A program made the translations under genes and the position numbers. DNA of 64,000 bases from Turritopsis dohrnii. Taxonomy: Eukaryota > Cnidaria > Hydrozoa > Anthoathecata > Oceaniidae. Below are positions 48,219-63,080 of this stretch, one piece after another. Positions within the stretch are counted from its first letter, which is position 1; the number at the start of each line of letters is the position of its first letter. The notes under the pieces were generated by a model that searched no databases, had not been told where the DNA came from, and saw nothing but the letters and a program-made list of their open reading frames with translations. The stretch lies in contig BQMF02000064.1 in assembly GCA_027922465.2 (NCBI GenBank), positions 310,001-374,000 on the forward strand. Direction: 5' to 3'.

Positions 48219-51200
48219 TTCATACTCATATGTTTTACATTATAGTCACATGCTTCAAATTACACATTATTCAATGTTTTATCATTACTCGGAAGATAAT
48301 AATTCTTCAGAAATTTATTATTAAATGCTGAAGTCCAATTTGTTATTATTTTTTTTTAATCCACCACCATCAACAACAATTGCCGTGAATAGTTTCTGTT
48401 AAGTCTTGTTGAAATAAAATCTTAAATAAGCAGCAACATGTTTGATGATAATACTCATGAATTGTTTTGAAATTACATTTACTTTCACAAGCATGAGTTT
48501 CAGAATGGTCTTTTGATTCAAAACAGCAACTCATTTAGCATTCAGTCTGTTAACTAATCCCTCTCCTTTCTTTATGAAACAACATAATTAGAATGTATTG
48601 ATGGATACTTTAAAGCAATCAAGCATGTAATAGCAAATTCCATTAGCATAAATGCATTTACTATTTAAAATAGAATTTTTTTATTATAATTTCAGAGTTT
48701 ATAAATTGGAATGTTTGAAATAGTTCAAAAGCAAAACCCACAAGCATTGAGATATTCAACTTACAGAAAGTGCACTAATTTGTTCTTTTGTTTTTATTTC
48801 GCAGTGGAAACTGAAAATAATAAAACAATTAAACCAAACCTAAATGGAAAGTGAAATGATTGCTTGTGAAATCCTACTGAAGCATGGTTTGAAGTTAGAA
48901 ACACATTCGGCCTTAAACTTAAAATGAGAAAAAAGAATTCAGTTATTAAAACAACAATTATTGTTAACTGTTCTCCATCACATGTTGCATGTTGACTGTT
49001 CTCCATCACATGTTGCATGTTGAGTTTCTAGCTCAATCGAGTGTTTTCTCGAGGAAATGGAGACAAATACAGAGGAAAGATTACCATCTGATTGACGTAA
49101 TAGGAACATTATGACTAATATTGCACAACCATGTAATTTAGATTTGAATGTTTTTCAAATGTTGATATCTTAAATAAACTCAAAGTTTATCTTCTAAGAA
49201 AAAGAGTTTCCACTCAGACATGTGTTGAATAAATAAATGAATGGTGACCTATGGCAAGAACTGAAACAAAAACATTACTCATTATCCTGTAGGCTTTTTA
49301 AACATTTTTTGTAAAAAACAAACACCACATATGCAACACTGTTAAGTTGGAAGTGAAGATAATGTCAGTAAAAATATCATGTTTACCTTTCTAAATATCA
49401 AACTTTCTGTTGTTGTTCTTGATTGCCACAAACAATAAACATTTAGCAGAAATGTAAGTCTTATCTAAATCTGTTTTCATTTACTTTTCTGGCTAGTTTT
49501 GATGGCATGGTATTGTATACAACATATATTTTTCTCCTTTGTAGATGGTATGTGGACAAGTATTTTAGATAAAAATTAGTGATAAAGAGAGGGTTTTGAG
49601 ATAAAAACACCAAAGAACATTTTGATCCAGGTGCTCCCACTTGACGACACTCAAAACCTCTGACTTAATGTTATGGAAACAAGATTCAGAAGTATTGATG
49701 AAACCTTGTAAAAAAAAATCTATTTATTTTTTAAAAACAGATTGCCACCTGCCTAGAATATTTTGTAACAACTGTCGGTTGACTACAGAGAGCCAACCAT
49801 AATCACGACAACAATAATTGTAAAACACCAATTTCATCATCACAGTCTTGCAGTTCTAGTAAAAAACTCAGCACAAGTACTATTTCAAAAATGGAAAATG
49901 AAGTTTCTCATTCCTTACAACACTTTCCTATTCTTATATGTTCTCTTTACATAAAGTTGATGTCTAATCTTTTATTGCAGTTAGGTTTTTCTTATTATTA
50001 AATTATTTTATTTGATTTTCTGTTATCGACCTAGCTGCTGATAACGTGCAGACTTAAGACTCTGTTGACCTCAATAACTACGACTTCAGATTATCTTTAT
50101 GAAATGAAAGGCAGTAAAGCAAATTGAGCAACATTATATTCAAGCTACGGAAGAGGCACTGGTTTTCCAGACAATGAACTTACATTTTTAACTTTTTACT
50201 GTTTGAAAGGACAACAACAAAATCTTCCCAGAGAAAACACCACAAAGAAAAAAAAATTAATTATGATAGCTAAAGAAAAAGAAAGTTAATACAAAATGAA
50301 GAAGAAGAATACTCTTCTGGAATGCTTTTATGTTTATTCACAATTTTTACTTTGCTTTCTTTCTCTTTTGTTTTCTTCAGAAAAATTCTGCCTTTTCAAT
50401 GCAATCCCAAATAACTTCTCTTTACATGGTCTTATTAGTACGCCTACATATTTTCTTTTAAACTTTGATGAAAAAAAAACTTTTTAAACAATTAAGTTCA
50501 TTCAACAACACTTTTATATCAACTTTTCTTTGTTTCAGAAAAATATTTAGATAAATAAAAATGTTATAGATATCACAAATCAGAAATCTTTTATAATATT
50601 ATAATCCTTGATACCCAGAACATGAACAACTGCAGAACTGTGGAAATATGCTTTGTTCAGTGTTTATTTAAAAAAAACAAAAACAAAAAAACTGAAAAAA
50701 ATAAAATCAAACCCTGGACATTCTTTAGGATTTATAATTACCGAAAAATTATAAGTAAATAAATGATTATATAAGCACTGACTGTCATTACTCAGTTGAC
50801 TAGGCTGCTACTGGTAGTCAGATTTTTTTCATATTTGAGCAGCATTTGAATTTATTTCCTTATTTAGGGAGCTGGTTTTTTAGGCATCATTATTTTTTTT
50901 TAGATTCATTGCTTTGTTGATTCATTCTTTGATTAATTCATTCATTAATATTCATTTACTCTAGCTTAATGCTCCAGTAAAACCACATAATTGTGCATGT
51001 CAAGAGAGCTGTTCTTACTTACAACCAAATCAACGAACCACATGGAAAAATTTAACTTTATAGCTTTGACAAAAAATCTTATACATCAGAAATAAAAACA
51101 ACTGTTGCCTTTCATATTGAATTATTGTTGTATGTCATCTGCTTCTGTTTTGATTTGCACAAACATCTAAGATAAATCTCTAAGCATCCACGTTTTTGTG

Positions 51201-51838
51201 GCATAAAATTGAATGGAATGTTCCTCAACGATAATTACTATTTTTTGTTGGAATTGAAATTTCTCATTGAGGCATGTAGACAATTATCACCATAACAAAA
51301 GTAATATAACTCTGTCTTTATGATTGTAATCAAAGCAATGTATATATACCTTTTATCTATTTCTTTTAGATAAAAAAAGAATAAAAGAATATGTTTCTGA
51401 TAGAACTTAGCATTCCTTCAGATAAAGATCTATTTTTGGAGACATATCCTCCACACTGGGTATTAGGTTTTAAAGTTTTAGTAGCTGATTGCATCTTATG
51501 ACTCTATACAATGTTAATAACATCCTCAAGGTCTTTCAAACACTTTGGTGTTAAATCATTCGGCTTAAACAACAATTCCAAACAAGATTCCAAACACAAC
51601 AAAAATATTTTGTTGCAAATGATTGAATATTTATATTCCATATAAGTAGAAATCATTATAAAATAGTAGTAATTGAAGCTGGGATTAATCTGATAGAGAT
51701 TAGTTTCTAGAAACAAATCCATGCTTTTTGATTGGCTATTGGAAAAACTCATGCAGAAAGTTCGAACCTTTGCAGTGGTCCGCTCCTGAGTTAAAACAGG
51801 AGAGTATTTCCCTATTATGAATATAGAACAAAGTTAGT
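48219..51838. other. Upstream flank of the DGK gene, no coding sequence recognised
   Basis: AT-rich, rich in A and T runs. Two tandem 28-base copies (core CTGTTCTCCATCACATGTTG) lie at 48967-49022. The DGK promoter and any non-coding first exon should lie here, but no signal decides where. Confidence 0.5.
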
Positions 51839-51956
51839 CCCAGTGGACAAAATCATCAAAAAGTCACTGCAAGGAAGAGCATTTTCATTAAAATAGTATG
51901 TATTATTTCTATAGAATGCACTTCTTTGCAGTGATTTTTTATCAAACCCATAGGGG
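51839..51956. mobile_element. Short palindromic MITE, second copy
   Basis: CCCAGTGGACAAAATCATCA...AGTCACTGCAAGGAAGAGCAT, then the inverse half ending TGCAGTGATTTTTTATCAAACCCATAGGG. Same family as 43879-43999. Confidence 0.75.
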
Positions 51957-54900
51957 TAGCACAGTATGGTCAATCACAGACGTTTTCATAATGCTATCAC
52001 AAATTAAATGCATAAAGTTCATCAAGGATTCAAAAAATAGCAGTTTACCATAATAGCTGGCAATGAAATAGAAAGATACAATATTTGTTGTTTTCAAATC
52101 ATGAAAATCTAATACACCTGCATTGTAGCTTGGAATGATGTAAGGGATGCTTTTCCAGAGCAATAAGCAACTTTTCATAATTTCCTTCCCCATTCTAGCA
52201 TAAGGATCCTTATATACAATAAAATGTTGATACTACAGTCAAATCTATGTAGAGCAATAACTTTAGGGACTTTTTAGGAGTGAACATTGAACACAGGTTT
52301 GCAGGAAAAACGAACAACAGTTTTGCATTCAAATTATTTAGACCTGAATGATTGGATAAACTCAAAAGACTAAAGAATTTTTCAACATTTTCACGTCATG
52401 CCCACCAACAATCCTGCTTGATGGAAAAGAGCCTGAAGCAAAAGAATGAGTATAATTTGTGGCTGAAGATGTAAATGTTGTTTTACGAAAACTTTACCGA
52501 TAAAGTGTATTTTTGGCAATGTCTTTCATCAGATATTTTCAATAGCAAAAAATGTTTTAATATAAAAGAATATGCTTTAGCGACATCTAGAATTAGTAAA
52601 GCAACTCTTTGTAGATATCTTTTGAATCTACCTCACAGAAAAATTAGAAATGAAACTACAAAATCCTTACACAAAGTAAGTACGCCACATGTTAATGATT
52701 AATATAAACACAATATCCCTCAGGTAAAATAGCATTGCGCATTGAACCTACAACTGTAGGTACTTGGTTCCCTGTCCTTTTTCACACTAACAAAAATGAT
52801 CTACTAATCAATATTTATATTATAATCAACAACAATAATTAAGAAGTTGTACAGCCAAGCATAACTATAACTTGTTTCTACATCTGCATAGATACTGTTT
52901 TGAAAAAAAAACCCATCCAAATCTCTTCGATTGGTCGCAGCTAGAAGAACGGAAGGTCTCTAGAATATGATAACAGATTCTATCCTTCTACCTTGCTCTT
53001 CCCCAGTTCTTTACAAAAGGGAGTAGAGTGAAACATGGAATACATAGTTCTACAAAATCATTCAACATATCAAAGTAAAAGTCCAGACAAACAACAAAAT
53101 GCTACCAAGTCTAAAAAATTATGTTGGTTTTAAACTCAAAAGCAGTACTTTTAATAAACAATTACTTTCATATCAGAAGTGTTCCTTTACTGACAGTATC
53201 AAGCTGTTCCATCAAATTTGGTTAAAAGTAAAAAAAAAAAAAGAAAAAAAAAAAAAGAAAAGAAAATGTTAAAGTAAAGTTACTTTTTGTTTAGTCTCAG
53301 TTACATTGTTACAATAAGCTAATAAGCAAGACTAGTGTTGCAAAGAGAGTTTGAAGAACTCAACATTTTCAATCTTTTGTTACATTAAAAAAGATCTTCT
53401 TAGCAGAATATCGTTGGAGAGTTTGACGTGTTTGGTGAATAATAAATATTACCACTGGTTGAAATTCTATCAATATTTGATTGAAGGAAAATTACATTGG
53501 TCATAGAAACAAATCAACAATTATTAATATTTTATGCATTGCAAACACAGTGATTGGTAAGGTGAATGCTTTCTTTGGAAGAATAAATCTTTCTTATATT
53601 ATAAGAAATTCAATTGGATATGGGTGTTTGTGTTGTGGTACTACTCAAACATAAACAGAGACTTTTTTTTCCCCGATTTCATACGAAACTGATAGAAACC
53701 ACTTGAAGGAAACAGAAAACACCACCTGCATTTTGAAGATCTCCTTTAGAAATAAGTTTAGAGATATCAATATTTAAATCAGGGAGAAACTTGTACAGTC
53801 ATCTGACTGTGATCAACTTCGATTTTCAGAATGATTTGATGGGTGTTGCTGATCATCTGGGTTAAATCAGAATTTCTTCACTATGAATGAGATCTTTTCA
53901 GCTCAACATCAAAATTGGCGTCTTTTAAATACTATATCAAAGCTAGATTATGTCTCATGAATAATTTAATGGCAACTTATAAAGGTAAAGAATTCATCCT
54001 CACACCAAAAAAAAAAAAAGTCAAATGAGTTACAAAACTTTTTCAACAAACTGGTTTCTACATAATCAAAAAAGATTTTATTATGTCATAAAAGATAGCA
54101 AAGGTTAAGTGATAATTCAACTTTACTTGTAAATGACTAACGTTGGCACTTGCATAAAGTAATTTTTTTCCAGGACAAAAACAAGGCTTAAAAGGACGAG
54201 TAATTGGACAAACTGCCAAACAATACCAACAATAATTATACAGGGGGCCTTGTACAGGGGTAAAGGGCTGGACCCTTTATTGTGAGCCCCACAGGGACAT
54301 ATAGGACACACCATATATGTTTTCCAGTCAAATCGAGGCCGTACAATTCAATTTTGCCATCAGATTGGCCGAAGACAGCCTTGTTTGAGCTACACAAACC
54401 CATAATTCATTAAAGAAACTAATTGTCTTACCGCAGTCTTGCATGCATCTTCTTCATCCTAAAACAGCTTGATAAAAATGAAGGGCCCGCATAGAAATTA
54501 CGAAAATATCCAGTTTTACTTTTTAAAAAACCATTATGCGATGTATATTACTAACTTGTTAGACACGACAACCTGTGATGAAAAGATGAATTTCAAGAAT
54601 GGGCATGAATTATGTTTAATGAGCCTGTATCTCAAGGAAAACATCTGCCTCACCAAAAAAAAAAACTTCTTCAAACTCACAATGAAAGGAGAATTTAGTG
54701 TAAACAATAAGACAGATAAATATTGATGAATAATTTTTTTTTGGATTTATTAGGATTCCATAATCTTCATACAAGACTGAATTTAACTTGTGCAAAGAGG
54801 TTGAAACAAATTAATGCAAAATCGAGAATCGACTGCGGAATATGAAAATGCTCAACTGTAAGAAAATCAGGATACTAATAAAATGATTTGATTGAGATAT

Positions 54901-55782
54901 TGGCCACATTACTATGTCAACAGCATATTAAAATTAATGAACCCCTGGATAAAGAAATGAAAATAATTGATTAATACAGAGGAAAACTAAAAGAAAAAGG
55001 AAAGAAAGTAAAGTGATTTCTAAAAGCTTTCCAAGTCATAATTGTTACAGGTCCTGGGTCTACTAAAAGTTAAGTTTATCAAAACCATTTGTTTTCAAAC
55101 AACAACCAAGATATACAAATCATGCTGCTTTAACCAATTTTTAAGGGATGACATTGTTATTAGTGGATTTTTTTCTCCATTTAGAGCTGATTACATCCTC
55201 AAACACACGTTAATTCTCTTTAAGCTTAAAAAATCAAACACTTTGGAATTTACGGTGAGTAAATCTGCCTAATTTCATATACACGACTTGATAAGGTCTT
55301 TGCCCAAAAATTGTTCTAAAAGTTGCATACTTTGGTAAAGAAAATTGATGTTTAGGAAACATCCTGTTGATCAGATACATTCAATTAAACTAGAGGTAGG
55401 TAGGATGCACTTTTGACTGTCTCCGTATATTATGGTTGTGACATTACACACCAGGGATCACGATTTGGGTTCTGTAGGTTTTTTCTAATAGAATTTGATA
55501 AATTCGAAATAGTAGATTAACGCACTTTAACGTAATAGATTCTAAAACAACATTTTAACACTGAACATTCAATTTAGGAAAATTCTTTTAAAGAAACTCA
55601 CAAAGCAGTTTAATATATGTCTTTTTGCAGTTTTTGGAAATTGAGTTTCTTCGGGCATATGTTTTGATTGAATAAACATCAAATGATGCAATTACATCAT
55701 GTATACATACTGCATTAAATGCAACATGTCAAATGTAATATTTATATATAAAAGAACCTACTGAAGAAATGCTAGACTTGAA
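51957..55782. other. AT-rich region without recognised genes
   Basis: Only short open frames with no domain or convincing splice pattern. Imperfect A-rich simple sequence at 53228-53266. Confidence 0.5.
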
Positions 55783-55850
55783 ATTTTGTGTATATTTCTA
55801 TAGAAATGTACTCCTTCGCAGAGATTATTTAACAAATGTGCCCGATGGGA
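55783..55850. mobile_element. Half copy of the short palindromic MITE
   Basis: Matches one arm only (TATTTCTATAGAAATGTACTCCTTCGCAGAGAT...TGCCCGATGGG). The partner arm just upstream is too decayed to be sure of. Confidence 0.5.
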
Positions 55851-58800
55851 ATATTCATTCACAAAGTGATCTATGATTGAACTATAAAGAAAACTGAATG
55901 ATATTGACTGGGGAAAAAGGCCTGATCTCTGTTATACCAAACCTTTGAGGCTATAGTGTATTCACTCTTCTCTGGTAATTCGCCATACCAGCATGTAGTT
56001 TACTTTTAGTTATAAGGAATGTAAAAAAAATTATTTCAAGCTGTCTTTCAAGACAGTTCATTCCCTTTCACATTAGAAAATGATACAATACAGCATGGAT
56101 CAGTGAATTACGCTAGAAAGTAACTTTACTTGTGAGGATTGGTAGGAAAAGAAATAAAAACAAAAGTACAAAGTGATAGAAGGAAAAAAAATTGATGAAT
56201 CAAAAAAAAAAAACTAATTTTGTGGTTATTATTTCTGTCTTACTTGGGTTGAGTGCGTTTTGCTTTAACCTTGGTTAGTTTGGCAGCTTTCTTCATGTTC
56301 ATGGCAAAAACCAAAACCAGTCAATAGAAAGTGATAACGAACAAGCTACAAGCACACACATGAATATATGCGTATTATAATATTATACATGTTAACATAA
56401 TGTTCTGTCTAGAAAAAACCATAAGCAATATCTAAAAAAAACATTCTTTTTTTTTTTTTTTTTGCTAGCTTTATTTCTATTATGCAAAAGACATTATGTG
56501 CTTGGCCATTGTTTTTCTTTTTTTTTTTGAATATAAAGAAGCCTATTCCTGTAGTTAAATTACATCCCTATACCAAAAATAATATTAGTTTAACAATTTT
56601 TAGATAGATCATTCCTTTTACAAAAGAATCTTAAAGTCAATAAAAACACACACACAAAAAAAAAAACAATCAATGTAGAACTTTTTGAAATGATTATGAT
56701 GAAATCTAATGAATATATGTTATTATCAACAATGTTGTTGGATTACAAGTTTCTGGGCATTTGAAAAAAGAATAAGGAAGGCAAGTGGATTAACTTAACT
56801 TGTACAAGGACAAAAGTAAGTCAAGTCAATGTTTTCCTTAACAACAAAAGACGGAGACAGTTAACTTCAGGATTACAAAGTGTTTTTTTTTTTTGTCATG
56901 TTTCTAAAGCTGTGAGGTAGTTTGACTAAGAAATTGTGAACAATTAATAGCATTTGCAATAAGCTTACAATACTGAGCAGCATTTCACGTTAATACACTG
57001 AATACCTCTGTAATATACTAATAACTTTCCCTCGTTTTTTTTCTAATAATGAAACATTAGTGAATCCTCATTGAGCAGCAGAAATTCCCTAAATTATTGT
57101 GTGTTTGTTTGTCCCTATCGGAACAGAAACACAAAAGCTTGTTTTTAAAGAAAATTTAGATTCAAAATTAGACATTTCTTCTGTAAATTTCTCTGAGAAA
57201 GCCACCAATTGTGAAAAATTTGTCTGCCATATACCTTTGTGAAATGTCATAAATACTTTCTCTGCTAAAAAGACGAAAGCCATAATTATTCTAACCAAAA
57301 AATTAATGATTAAAACTGACAATAGGAACAAGCATTATTTATTTATTTATTAACAGGAAGACACTTGTAATCGTTAAATATATCACATCTCAAGTTATGT
57401 TCAAGCTTCTAAAATTTAAAATGTAAAGAGGTTCATCTTTACAGCTATCATGTCGCAGACGGTGTTAAATACCTTCCATTTTCTATAAAAAGATAAAGGA
57501 AAAGGAAACAAACAGTGATTTCCAGTTACCAAAAATATCAATGAAAATAGGTAACTGATGCACAGTTTTATTTTAATTAAATGCACATTCTCAATCATTT
57601 CTCCCTTATCATTTTCCTTCCTTTATCTTTTGTTTTAAAACCAGCATTTTTTATTTACTTTTCCTGTCGTTTGAAAAGAAAAGACAGAGAAAAACATTAA
57701 AAGAATCTTTTTAGATGAAACCTCTCTTCAACAGTACCTCAAAACCAGTCAATTTCTAATGTGAGTAAGTTTAAAAAATTAATTCCACATGTGTAATCAG
57801 CATGATAACTTTTTTAACCATCAAGAATGATCTGAATACTGGGACTTTTGAAATTTTGACATAGCTTTTCTGAAGAAGCAATTAATTGCAGAAAAATCTT
57901 TCACCAAATACAATTTCCTAGAGATACCGTGAATCCTTAAATTTTGTTCCACTTAAAGATTCTTCTTTGAAGGCCAATATTCTTGAATAGGACTTGTGTA
58001 CGAACCAATGAGAATTGCATACCTGTTACCCACTCCTGAAAAGTGTTTCAAAATAAAAGGTGTAAACAAGTCAAAACCCAAGGAAAGTACAGGCTACTAT
58101 TAAAAAGAAAACTTTTAATTCAACAATTACTCCTGAAATAACTTAACTTTTCTTCCGTCAGTTTTTGTTACGCAGACTGTTCTGTGGGGCATTGGCCATG
58201 AACTCTTGACTGGAAATTTGTGCTTTAAATCATGCACAAATTCTCTCAAAGTAAAATTTGCATGGATGATTCAGCACAAAGGAAAAGAGCTTAATAGTAA
58301 AGAAATCTATCATAATTGAGTTTATTTGTTATACCATAATTAAAGCACAAGAAAATATCTTGACATTTTAAGTAAACTAAACGCACTTAGAATAAAAAAA
58401 AATTAAGTTTAACAATTCTTAATATTTCATCTTTACTCAAAGGTCAACAAAAGTAAGTATGAAAACAATGTTCATAAAATACCTAAGCAATGCAATGTAC
58501 TTCATTGACTCCACCATTTCATCATAGAAAAGCAAACATCCAAAAGGCATGTATCGTAAGAATCAATTGCCAGTTAATTTCAATGTAATAGATCTATTAG
58601 CAACAATGTAATGTTCTTGTTAAGAAGCAATAGGAAAGCCATTATCAGCAAACACATGTGGGCGAGCAGACGTAATGACATGTGTTTCAGGATTTTCTTC
58701 AAGCAGTGAAATCTAAGTATCAAATCTATAAATAGCTTTTGATTGCTTCAATGTTGAGTAATAATTAACTACACGGTTTTTTTATCTTTAAACAGCACTG

Positions 58801-59834
58801 CTGAACTCGAATTGTTTCAATGACATATTTACAACAACAAAAAAAAAATAAATAAATAAAAAATAAAAATAAAAAAAAATGATAACACAGTTGTTGTTTT
58901 TTATTTTCATTTTATATTTCCATGATGTATTGCCAAAGTGTTTGATTGAAATCAACCTTGTATTTGGCAATTCCATGAAGAAATAATAATACCGATTAAC
59001 CGTCAGCAAATATTGATGCACACACAGAAAATGCTCATAGTACGGTTCCTATAGTTCATCAATTTCATTGCAAAATACCTTGAATAATCATCTAACAATG
59101 GCTTTTTCTGTCATCAAGACATACAATTAGTTTAACAGTGACATTAGTTCAGATAGTCATTTGATTTATCCATGTGACTTTGAGTTCTCAGCTAAATTAT
59201 TCATTTAATAATAATAATTGTTAGAAGTGAGTTTTTTCAAATTTATTATTATTTTATACAGGTTGGCTACGTCAGAAATATATACATATCTGTTATCAAT
59301 GTAGGATATATATATATATCTGGTATATGCCAGAGTTTTGAGGCTACTTGTTTGGTGGTATGATAAGGTTAATAAAGAGCACTCTGCATTTTAAGCATTC
59401 ATGTAAAAAGAAAAAGAACACAAACGATCGTAAAGTTGTTCTTGCTTATGCAGAAATCCAAAGTTCTTATGTTTAATTGTTTTACAGAGAAAAATAAACA
59501 CAGAAATTTTGGGTGTAAGTAATAATCCTTCCCTAAGTATATTTCACAACAATTTGGATGTACTATTTAATGTGGGAAGCATTAAAACAAGCATACAGAA
59601 AAAATAATGCGTGTTTTTACAAGTTTCTCAATATTCAGCTGGTCTACGAATCTATAATGCTTTGAAGCATCATATCTTAGGTGCACCTAAAGAAAAAACT
59701 GTAAAAAATTGCAAAATAGTTGAGCAGTCAAGACAAAGATATCAATAGAACTTTCATGTGTATAACTTTCAGGTGTATATTATGTAAATAAAAATGTAAA
59801 TTATCTGTTTGAAAATTACAAACGAAAGTCACAA

Positions 59835-59911
59835 AATAGGAAAAGTGACATCACTTTTGCATAAGCCAAAATTTGGCTTATATATACAAAAGTGATGTCA
59901 CTTTTCCTATT
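59835..59911. repeat. Nested palindrome with perfect 25-base arms
   Basis: AATAGGAAAAGTGACATCAC... (59835-59859) is exactly inverted at 59887-59911. The inner part ATAAGCCAAA/ATTTGGCTTAT is a second palindrome, and each arm itself holds a near-palindrome (AAAGTGACATCACTTT) containing TGACATCA, a CRE-like site. Could be a very short MITE or a hairpin-forming regulatory repeat. Confidence 0.85.
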
Positions 59912-61718
59912 CTTATTTAATAAGAAAATGACACCCTTTTGTGATTATCACAGTTGTCTTAAATGTCATGTCATGTAAACATTGTGTTAAAAATAACAGC
60001 TTTCTATACAGATGTAAAATAGCTTCTAGAATATCCCTGACTTCTCTTATAAACTGCTAAATATTGCACAGGGTCTTATCTAGAATGGAAGGGCAGCATC
60101 CAGCGGAAGGAAAGAGCACATTATGAACAATCCAAAGGGCACTTTTTTAGGAAAAAGGCAACCTGCAGCTTTATTCGGTGGGTTAAACCTGTGACACGCC
60201 CTCTTATACAAGAGTGATGCTCTTTCGGCCTAGATTAGACCCTGTTGCACAACGTACAGAAATTTTCTTGAAATTATAAACATTGTTTTCACCAATCTTG
60301 TAAATATAAAAAATTAGCAAAAAAAGGAATACATACTCATAGGAGAGTGTTTTTTGAAGCCTTCGTTGAGTTCGGCGGTGTTGCTCCAAAATGACAGTAG
60401 AGTTAGAATAGGTAATGGTTTGGTGACTTCCATTATGGGACTTCACATGATCTCCCTTGAGTGTATCAGCATTATTGGTGTGCATGATAACTTTCTAAAT
60501 TATAACCTTGAATAAACAAAGTTTGTTCTTGAAATTAATTTTCAAAATGAAGACTGAACATCATTAAAAAAAAATCTTAAAATGTTTTACAAATATAACA
60601 AAGTTACCCTGCATATAAGATTAAAATGATTAACAGATTACCTTCTATTGCTCGGTAAGTCCATAAATCTTGTGTTTCAATAAAGGATTTGTATATGGAA
60701 AAGTATTAAACATTTTCATTTAAGACTGATCAAATTTTGCCAGTTCACCTCTTGTTAAGTGATTAGTCTACATAGAAATAGTTCACTAAAGAAATAGATG
60801 AACATTTGTGTAAAAAGACACATGAATAGCAAATGGAAACTATAAATCACAACTTGAGAAGTTCAAATTACAAATGACATGAACTCAATAATAAAATGGA
60901 GAAAACTAAACAAAAAAACAATACAATGCCTGGAGTAATTTTTAAAAGTACTTTAGGTAATTGTGAACAGATATTTTAGAATATTGAATGAAACAGTATA
61001 ACTAGAGATAACTTAGATGTTAGGATTGGTATATCAGGCACATCATAAATGCCAAACTATTTATTTTTCATTTACAAGAAACATGTTTGGAAGAAAAAAA
61101 ACAACAGAATAGTATGACAATGTTTGATCATTAAACATTCTGCAGCTCGTCATCATGAAGTTAACAATCTGTTACAAAATGTTGTGTGCATAAAATAAAT
61201 GCCATGTTTTAATACTTCAGTTGTGTACATTTCCGTTGTTTACCCTAAATAAGTCCACATTATCATGAACAAAAAATCGTTTTAAACTAAAACAAATGTT
61301 CTATGTACCGTTGATCTTTTTACTGTAAAACTGATAAGGATCTGTTTAAAACTTTCAAAACACAAGATTTTATCAATATACAAAAATTCCTATAAGAGAC
61401 AAAAAAGATAAGGAAGGTTGTGTCTACTGACAGCTACAAAATCTTCCTATCACAAAGGAAAGACACCAACTATTAAGTACAATACAAACAAAACATTTCC
61501 AGTGGACACTGCAGACAATACATTTTATCTATATATCGGAAGAATTTATTTTATTTTGTTTACCTTTTTTATTTAAACAAAGATATCTTAACCATAGCTT
61601 AGAACATGTGATGATTAAGTCTTGAAATCTGATATTATAGCAAATAACTTAATGTACAATATGTCTGAACAGTAAATTATTGACTTTTGCTATGTTCGTT
61701 TCATTTGAATATTGTGAT

Positions 61719-61755
61719 GCATATATATATATATATATAATATATATATAATATG
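61719..61755. repeat. (AT)n microsatellite
   Basis: Nearly pure TA/AT run, with related TATATA tracts near 61915-61930 and 62075-62085. Confidence 0.85.
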
Positions 61756-62759
61756 AGTGTCCGTAATAGATTTTTTCCTTCATGAAACTTTGTTTTATTC
61801 TTCATCCTTTTACATGTTCACACCTGCAAGATTTAAGAACAGATTATTAATATCTTTTACAACGTGAAGTGAGAATAAACTCCATATATAGTATGAGGTA
61901 GTTTAAAACATTGTATATATATCATATATATAATGCATTTAAGATAAATTATAATGAATTTCATGTTTATGTTTTTTATATATCACACCTGATTTTTTTT
62001 AAGATATGCCTCCAACTGTTTTTATTTTGAACTAAAAATAAGCCAATTATTGGAATAGTGTTTTTGAATAATAAATATATATATATCTTTGCATCAATAT
62101 AAAATTTGTATATATATTTGTATACTATTATGAATGGTTTGAACCAGCAATAGTGTATATTCGCATTATCTTATATAAAATAAATAAAAATGTTTTCAAA
62201 CAGTCTTTATTTCAGCTCAAGCCTTCTTCCATTCTTAGCTACATAATATTATATTTTATATACCAAAGAATTTGTGTTTGAATTCTGATTTGCCTTTTTA
62301 TATTATGTGGTGGTGGGATGTGATACCATTCTAATGTTATGAAGAATACTTTCAGTTTTTAATGAGTATAATGATGGAAAAAAATTATGCAGCATTTACA
62401 ACATGATAATTTATTTCCCCTTTATATAAAATTAACTGCAGATAACAGTTATAACATATATACCCACTCTTTGTCAACGATAATGTCATATTTGGTAAAA
62501 ACGAAGGAAAATAATGATTTTGATGGAAAAGGACAAAAACAAATAGGACGAATATGGATGAACATTTTGAGACGATCCCTTATACTAGCACTGCACCACA
62601 CAAAATGAATGATTTTGAAAAATGTTTTTCAAAATGTGTTTTTAATCTCAAATGACTGGCCAGAAATGTTCGTCACTTGGACAAAAATTGAGTGAGTGAG
62701 TGTGAACATAGCCAATGATGTTTCCAGGTAGCGGCTTTGAATGTCAGTGTCTGATCTTA

Positions 62760-63080
62760 GCGGTGGCCCGACTGTCTTGAGACAGTCAAAAATTGGTTCG
62801 AGCCACCAAAATTTTTGAAAACCAGTGTTGTGGTGGCCTGACTGGATAGGCGAAAAAAAGTATTATATATAAATTGTAAATAATTTAAAGAATTTCCATT
62901 ACAAGAGATTTGAGCTTTGTTTGTCTTGCAATTTCAGCTCTTTTCTTCTATTTTATAAACATTTCTAAGCGTGTCCAAATGAACTTGTAGAGTGTTTTAT
63001 TGAATATTGGGCCATTAAAATTTCTTTCGGGCCACCAAAAATTCTAAAACCAATGATGTCAATGGCCCAACATGACACCC
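62760..63080. repeat. Imperfect repeats of a GGCC...CCACCAAAA motif
   Basis: The words GTGGCCCGACTG / GTGGCCTGACTG and GAGCCACCAAAATTTTTGAAAACCA / GGGCCACCAAAAATTCTAAAACCA occur two times each with a third partial copy. Looks like a decayed tandem or dispersed repeat; origin unknown. Confidence 0.5.

Noticed and set aside
54123..54314. 63-codon minus-strand frame beginning MVCPICPCGAHNKG
   Set aside because: Cysteine-rich start followed by a hydrophobic stretch is suggestive, but there is no support from splice sites or a known family.
56233..56313. Short lysine-rich minus-strand frame (MNMKKAAKLTKVKAKRTQPK)
   Set aside because: Followed by a donor-like GTAAGA and could be an alternative DGK first exon, but nothing ties it to the gene 8 kb away and 20 codons is too little evidence.
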